Assembly (NCBI GenBank): GCA_039197065.1
Contig: JBCCUL010000002.1
Span: 245,428 to 309,427, forward strand
DNA from: JANQPX01 sp039197065
GTDB lineage: Bacteria > Pseudomonadota > Alphaproteobacteria > Geminicoccales > Geminicoccaceae
Length of the DNA stretch: 64,000 nucleotides
Direction: 5' to 3'
How positions within the stretch are numbered: the stretch's first letter is position 1; each line of letters begins with the position of its first letter. Of this stretch, positions 60,282-64,000 are shown piece by piece. The notes beneath the pieces were generated by a model. That model was given only the letters and a program-made list of their open reading frames with translations, had not been told where the DNA came from and searched no databases. A program made the translations under genes and the position numbers.

Positions 60282-61090
60282 ACCGCCATCGCCTGTTTGA
60301 GCTTCGATGACACGGACCTGCAGAAGTCGTTATAGGGCGACGACGTTCTAAAGGCCTCGGTTCGTGGGTAGGGGCTGTCGATGGGGACTTCGGCGCTCAC
60401 GCGCCCCGGCCGCGCGGTCATCACGACGATCCGGTTCGACAGATAGACCGATTCGTAGACGCTGTGGGTGACGAACACCACGGTCCAGCGTTTTCGCCGC
60501 CAAAGGTCGAGCAGGTCGTCGTTGAGCTTGATGCGTGTGATTTCGTCGAGGGCGGCGAACGGCTCGTCCAGCAGCAGCAATTCAGGCTCGGTGACGATGG
60601 CGCGCGCGATCGAGACGCGCATCTTCATCCCGCCGGAAAGTTCGCGCGGATAGGCGCCCTCGAAGCCCTGGAGCCCGACCATGCCGATCGCCTCCTCGAC
60701 AGGAGCACGGGCGGCCTGCCTTGTCATCCCTTCGAGGCGAAGCGGCAGATAGACATTGTCGAACACCGTCGCCCAGGGCATCAGCGTCGGCTCCTGAAAC
60801 ACGACGGCGAGCCGACGTTCTGCCGCCAACCGACGCTCGGCCGCCGGCCGGCGGTCGGTCGCCAATCGTTTCTCCATCGAAGTCTCGTCCCCCCGCCAGG
60901 AGATATCACCGCTGCTGGCAGTCGCCAGCCCGGCGATCAGGCGAAGGGCGGTGCTTTTGCCGCAGCCGGAGGGGCCGAGCAGGCTCAGGAACTCATGCTC
61001 GTAGATCGACAGATCCAGACCGCTCAGCGCCTCGGTGCCATTGGCGAACACCTTGCCGACATCGTCGAACCGGACGAGCGGCTCGCCCAC
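60278..61090 (-). CDS. ABC transporter ATP-binding protein (SsuB/ThiZ-like) with repeat insertion
   Basis: 270 residues. Walker A is GPSGCGKST (39-47), the Q-loop FQEPTLMPW, the signature LSGGMKMRVSIARAI, Walker B LLLLDEP and switch His VFVTHSVYES. Between Walker A and the Q-loop there are three 6-residue repeats (LATDRR, PAAERR, LAAERR) that are not part of the family core. The motifs required for activity are intact. No binding-protein (SsuA/ThiY) gene lies in the window, so the transporter is incomplete here. Confidence 0.9.
   Translation of the reverse strand: MGEPLVRFDDVGKVFANGTEALSGLDLSIYEHEFLSLLGPSGCGKSTALRLIAGLATASSGDISWRGDETSMEKRLATDRRPAAERRLAAERRLAVVFQEPTLMPWATVFDNVYLPLRLEGMTRQAARAPVEEAIGMVGLQGFEGAYPRELSGGMKMRVSIARAIVTEPELLLLDEPFAALDEITRIKLNDDLLDLWRRKRWTVVFVTHSVYESVYLSNRIVVMTARPGRVSAEVPIDSPYPRTEAFRTSSPYNDFCRSVSSKLKQAMAV
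60812..60865 (-). repeat. Three 18-bp tandem repeats inside the SsuB-like ATPase gene
   Basis: 54 bp encoding three 6-residue units (residues 76-93), rich in Arg, Ala and Glu. The units are similar, not identical. They extend the loop just before the Q-loop in frame. Slipped-strand expansion is the likely origin. Confidence 0.7.
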
Positions 61091-61257
61091 GTCGAGCGGC
61101 GACGTTTCCGGGCTTGGTTTCTGGCTCTCAGCGTCGATCGGGGATCGCTCCGTTTCCTGGTCAAAGTGAAGGGCTCACCACCAGAGATGACGATGTCGAT
61201 GCCGGGCGGTCAAGATGCTGCGCTGCGGCGAAGACGGCGCTGTTGCGTGTACACCCT

Positions 61258-61286
61258 TTGTTCTCACATATTTTTGGTTGTATATT
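61258..61286 (+). promoter_or_regulatory. Candidate promoter of the HNH nuclease gene
   Basis: TTGTTC at 61258-61263, a 17-bp spacer, then TATATT at 61281-61286, about 50 bp before the HNH ATG. An 8-bp palindrome GTGTACAC lies at 61247-61254, just upstream, and could be an operator. The -35 is weak. Confidence 0.35.
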
Positions 61287-61338
61287 CCGACGGCATATCA
61301 GTCGCTCGATAGCGAAGTGGGATCATCGATCTGAGGTC

Positions 61339-61818
61339 ATGGCGAAAGCACGCAGGGAAAACCGACCGTCGCTGGAATGGCGGATTCTACGATGGATCCT
61401 GCTGACCGCGCTTTGGCGTCTGCCGCGTCTCCTGATTCGCGTGATCGCCTGGCTTTTCGGTTCGATCATCGGCCTCGCCTCACGGCGCGACGCCGAGGAT
61501 GAAACGGCAGACAGTTTCTATCGCTCCTATAAATGGCGTCGTCTCAGGGTGGATGCGCTCGAGGCCAACCGCGAGCGCAACGGCATGCTCGCTTGTGAGT
61601 GCTGCGGCATGGTCGATGTCGGTTCCTTCCACGTCGATCACATCTACCCGCGCTCCACCCATCCCGAGCTTGCCCTCGATCCCGCCAACCTTCAGGTGCT
61701 TTGCGATGCCTGCAATATCGGCAAAGGCACAGCCTACACCACCAACTGGCGGGGCGGGGAGGAGCCGGTTCCGGCAAAACGACGCGGCATCTCTCGGCTC
61801 TTCGTCCGCTCCCGATGA
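61339..61818 (+). CDS. HNH endonuclease with hydrophobic N-terminus
   Basis: 159 residues from ATG 61339 with GAGGTC upstream. Residues 13-48 (WRILRWILLTALWRLPRLLI and the following IAWLFGSIIGLAS) are strongly hydrophobic and could span or lie on the membrane. The HNH domain follows: a zinc knuckle MLACECCG, the core SFHVDHIYPRS, and LQVLCDACNIGKGTAYTTNW. The fold is a metal-dependent nuclease as in McrA and many phage and defence proteins. The combination with a membrane-like N-terminus is unusual. It is divergent from the ABC ATPase gene and lies 185 bp upstream of the toxin gene. Confidence 0.82.
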   Translation: MAKARRENRPSLEWRILRWILLTALWRLPRLLIRVIAWLFGSIIGLASRRDAEDETADSFYRSYKWRRLRVDALEANRERNGMLACECCGMVDVGSFHVDHIYPRSTHPELALDPANLQVLCDACNIGKGTAYTTNWRGGEEPVPAKRRGISRLFVRSR

Positions 61819-62003
61819 TGTCTATTCTCGATAGTTAGTTCTCGCCCAAAAAGAGAAATGAAATGAGCCAGGACCCTTCTATATTGAAAATACACCAAGA
61901 CTTCGGGCTTTTTTGCTGAATACCAGCAGCAAGCTATTGCCATTAGTTGGCGACGACTGTCTTCATATAGCCATAATTTTACTCGTCGATTTGGAGGGAA
62001 ACG

Positions 62004-62903
62004 ATGGGTTGGGGTGTATTGGGAGATATCGCCAGCGGCGCCAAGGATCTCGCCGGCGATGCCGTGGATTTTGTCGACGATGCAGCAGATGATGTCGGTC
62101 AGGCGTTCGACGACGCCATGGACGCTGCCGGCGACGCCGCGCGTGGTGTTGGCAATGCGATCAGCAATGCGTCGATTTCGGACATCGGTCATACGGCGCT
62201 TGACGTTGCCGGCATGGTGCCGGTGATCGGCGAAGCGGCCGATCTCGCCAATGCCGGCTGGTATCTGGCCGAGGGCGACAAGGCCAATGCGGCGCTATCG
62301 GCGGCGAGTGCCATTCCCTTCGCCGGCAACATCGCCACCGGCGCCAAATGGGTGAAAAAGGGCGCTGATGTGGCCAATGTGGCAGCCGATGGCACCAAAG
62401 CCACCAACAGAGCAAGTGACACCGTCAAGGCGGCAGATGATGTTGGTGACGTGACGACCACTGCGGTGCGCGGCGCTGATGATGGAGCGGATGTAGGCAG
62501 CATTCGAAACGTCAATCCGCGTAAAGTGGGCGAGCCGGGGCCAGGATCCGGCGTTCCTAATCGTTATGAAAACTGCGCGAACTGTGTCGTCGCAACGGAT
62601 TCTATGCTTTCGGGTAGTCCCGCATCCGCTCTTCCCGGCCTGCCAACATCACCTCGCGTGTTGGAGAGGCAATTCGGCTCGACCTTTAAGAACGTAGGCT
62701 CGCAGCAAGAGATCGCTGATACGCTGCTGGACGCTGGACCAGGAGCTCGTGGTATAGTTCACGGCATGAGGGACGATGGGCGCATCGGTCATGTTTTCAA
62801 TGGCGTCAACCAGAATGGTGTCGTTCGTTTCCTTGATGGTCAGACCGGAAAGCCGGCCTCGTTCGAAGGATACGAGCAATTTCGGTTTATGAGGACGAAC
62901 TGA
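62004..62903 (+). CDS. Polymorphic toxin with papain-fold (Tox-PL-like) C-terminal domain
   Basis: 299 residues with GGAGG upstream. Residues 1-60 form an Asp/Ala-rich amphipathic region with no signal peptide. Residues 65-125 have the pre-toxin pattern seen in polymorphic toxins (VAGMVPVIGEAADLANAGWY, SAIPFAGNIATGAKWVKKGA). The C-terminus from 185 has Cys191/Cys194 in NCANCVVATDSMLSG, His263 in RIGHVFNGVNQNG and Asp278 in FLDGQTG. This matches the cysteine-histidine-aspartate order of the papain-fold glutamine deamidase toxins (Tox-PL group). It is expected to modify a target protein in a competitor. Secretion route is unclear. An immunity-like gene overlaps its stop codon. Confidence 0.78.
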   Translation: MGWGVLGDIASGAKDLAGDAVDFVDDAADDVGQAFDDAMDAAGDAARGVGNAISNASISDIGHTALDVAGMVPVIGEAADLANAGWYLAEGDKANAALSAASAIPFAGNIATGAKWVKKGADVANVAADGTKATNRASDTVKAADDVGDVTTTAVRGADDGADVGSIRNVNPRKVGEPGPGSGVPNRYENCANCVVATDSMLSGSPASALPGLPTSPRVLERQFGSTFKNVGSQQEIADTLLDAGPGARGIVHGMRDDGRIGHVFNGVNQNGVVRFLDGQTGKPASFEGYEQFRFMRTN

Positions 62904-63196
62904 TGATCGCAGATCAACGGCAGGCGCGCCAGATTGCCGAAGGCTGGATTGCCCAGCTCCCGATGGAGCCGGATGACAGGATCGTTCTGGATGGGGACCC
63001 CAAGGAAACCGAGTTTGGCTGGGTCTTTTTCTACAATTCCGAGCACTATCTGAAGACCGGTGATGTTGGATATGCGCTTGCAGGCAATGCGCCGATTGTC
63101 GTTATGAAATCGACCGGTGAAATCCGAGGTACGGGAACGGCCGAGCCGCTCGAGACTTATCTTGATCAGATAAGAGCATCACTCCAGGATGGCTAA
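62903..63196 (+). CDS. Immunity-like protein (YrhB/Imm35-like)
   Basis: 97 residues, starting in a TGATG overlap with the toxin stop, so translation is coupled. WVFFYNSEHYLKTGDVGYAL then GNAPIVVMKSTGEIRGTGTA, with a charged N-terminal helix, is the pattern of small YrhB-domain proteins (Imm35 group), several of which are encoded after polymorphic toxins. It should bind and neutralise the upstream toxin. The family call is from sequence resemblance alone. Confidence 0.68.
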   Translation: MIADQRQARQIAEGWIAQLPMEPDDRIVLDGDPKETEFGWVFFYNSEHYLKTGDVGYALAGNAPIVVMKSTGEIRGTGTAEPLETYLDQIRASLQDG

Positions 63197-63257
63197 CTGA
63201 CCCGCGCGTCAAGCATCTGATATTGCTGGGAAACTGTACTGAGAGAGCGGCGGGATC

Positions 63258-63638
63258 ATGGATGCGGATGAGCTGATCGTCGAGATCGGTAGAGCGGTTC
63301 TGCTCGATGAGCGCTACCGGAACGAGGATTGGTCGGGCATAGCATTGGTCGGCAGCTTCGCTCATGGCCGTGAGAGCATGCATGGCTATGTCTATCGCAC
63401 AGATGGGTCCTGGACGGGGTGTATCCCTGCGGATCCTGAGGATGATATTCTTGACAAGATGCTCGACCTGAAGCGTGTGATGGCTGAAGAGAAGGGCGCT
63501 GTCTGTCACCAATGTCTCGTTCAGGTCTCGCGCACGAAGCAGGACGTCAACGTCAAGTTCGAGTATGACGATCCGCAGCGCTGGTCAGTCACGCCGGCCA
63601 ATCTCGAGCAGATGGTCGAGACGCTTCGACCCAGCTGA
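63258..63638 (+). CDS. Second small immunity-like protein
   Basis: 126 residues, 61 bp downstream of the Imm35-like gene, no signal. WSGIALVGSFAHGRESMHGY, then a cysteine-containing region (GAVCHQCLVQVSRT) and DVNVKFEYDDPQRWSVTPAN. The last segment resembles small immunity proteins of the YezG/DUF600 kind. Orphan immunity genes against foreign toxins are common after a toxin/immunity pair. The family is not certain. Confidence 0.55.
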   Translation: MDADELIVEIGRAVLLDERYRNEDWSGIALVGSFAHGRESMHGYVYRTDGSWTGCIPADPEDDILDKMLDLKRVMAEEKGAVCHQCLVQVSRTKQDVNVKFEYDDPQRWSVTPANLEQMVETLRPS

Positions 63639-63924
63639 TCGCTTGGCCTGATCTGTGTCGGCCGCGCGAAACGTTCGATGTCGTGTTCATTAGCTGATCT
63701 GGAAAGTGCCGTTCTTTCGAGAAGACGGGCCGTTCAAGATATCTCGCATCACTGGTCCAACGACCCGCAGCGTCCGGTCGCTGCCGTGTGGTAAGGGACG
63801 ATCTGGCGGTCGTCCGAAGCGAACTGGAGCGAGTTCCGATCAGGCGTGATCGAAACTCGCTCTATCCTGTTGTTCGCCTGTAATTTCTTATCGATCAGGT
63901 GTCTCCGCCGGATCGGATAAAGAT
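63639..63924. other. Intergenic region with hairpin at the right end
   Basis: 286 bp between the second immunity-like gene and the end of the outer-membrane protein gene. It holds the hairpin at 63827-63862 and no recognised gene. Confidence 0.4.
63827..63862. terminator. Strong hairpin between convergent genes
   Basis: A 15-bp stem (63827-63841 with 63848-63862, one mismatch) and a 6-base loop. It is between two convergent genes, so a bidirectional terminator or an mRNA 3' end protector is plausible. No T-run follows directly. Hairpins of this type can also be members of a dispersed repeat family. Confidence 0.45.
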
Positions 63925-64000
63925 CTAGAAACTTAGCCGCAAACCCACCCGAACGGCGTGGCTGTTGACACTGCTCTCGGTCACGTCAGCGCTGTTGTCG
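63925..64000 (-). CDS. C-terminus of an outer-membrane beta-barrel protein (runs off the right edge)
   Basis: The last 24 codons before a TAG at 63925-63927 on the minus strand encode alternating polar and hydrophobic residues ending HAVRVGLRLSF. A terminal Phe after such a strand is the classic signal for outer-membrane barrel assembly by BamA, and HxVRVGL is common in small alphaproteobacterial Omp25/Omp31-type proteins. The N-terminal part lies outside the window. Identification is from this strand only. Confidence 0.6.
   Translation of the reverse strand, partial: DNSADVTESSVNSHAVRVGLRLSF

Noticed and set aside
1..64000. CRISPR arrays, rRNA genes, integrases or transposases
   Set aside because: None seen on either strand; only one small inverted-repeat element without transposase was found.

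Overview
The window looks like a chromosomal segment of an alphaproteobacterium, most likely a member of the Hyphomicrobiales (rhizobial order). The evidence is a tpiA-secG-pyrG-kdsA-eno-ftsB-pdhA-pdhB-pdhC-lpdA block with a lipoyl domain fused to the pyruvate dehydrogenase E1 beta subunit, a Caulobacter-type cpaABCDEF/tad pilus operon, a class I PHA synthase, a protein with a PopZ-type N-terminal helix, and three TTAA-N7-TTAA-type (CtrA-like) sites. All family calls were made by reading translated motifs; no database search was possible.

Region 1 (1-11.4 kb) is a Tad/Flp pilus locus. One long minus-strand operon runs flp, flp, cpaA (prepilin peptidase), cpaB, cpaC (secretin), cpaD, cpaE, cpaF (ATPase), tadB, tadC. 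A TadE minor pseudopilin runs off the left edge, and a TPR-SPOR lipoprotein is transcribed divergently from it. About 1 kb between the TPR gene and tadC has no recognisable content.

Region 2 (11.7-20.2 kb) is accessory metabolism: an SDR reductase, a compact MttB-like/GNAT/GDPD operon, tRNA-Asp, two sulfotransferase-like genes with an overlapping TauE/SafE exporter, and an orphan TAXI-type binding protein. Region 3 (20.3-27.1 kb) holds recD2, trpE and ppiD, with an AT-rich HEPN-like gene placed 3 bp after trpE where trpG might be expected.

Region 4 (27.3-42 kb) is the conserved core: glycolysis, cell envelope, nucleotide synthesis, division, the pyruvate dehydrogenase complex and ClpA/ClpS. 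Just after lpdA, behind a CtrA-like site, lies an unusual PopZ-helix/coiled-coil/HPD protein. Region 5 (42-47.6 kb) has poorly known genes: a disordered protein, a stand-alone histidine-kinase DHp domain with a CtrA-like site nearby, a FecR-like lipoprotein with another such site, and an oxidoreductase.

Region 6 (47.8-54 kb) is a CUT1-type ABC importer operon with two different ATPases. Their sequence defects combine into one degenerate and one intact ATP site, and a small inverted-repeat element sits between the two permease genes. Region 7 (54.3-61.1 kb) has phaC, an SH3 protein, a GFA protein and a cytosine-deaminase-like gene with an SsuBC-type transporter that lacks a binding protein here. 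Region 8 (61.3-64 kb) has an HNH nuclease with a hydrophobic N-terminus, a papain-fold polymorphic toxin with two immunity-like genes, and the last residues of an outer-membrane beta-barrel at the right edge.
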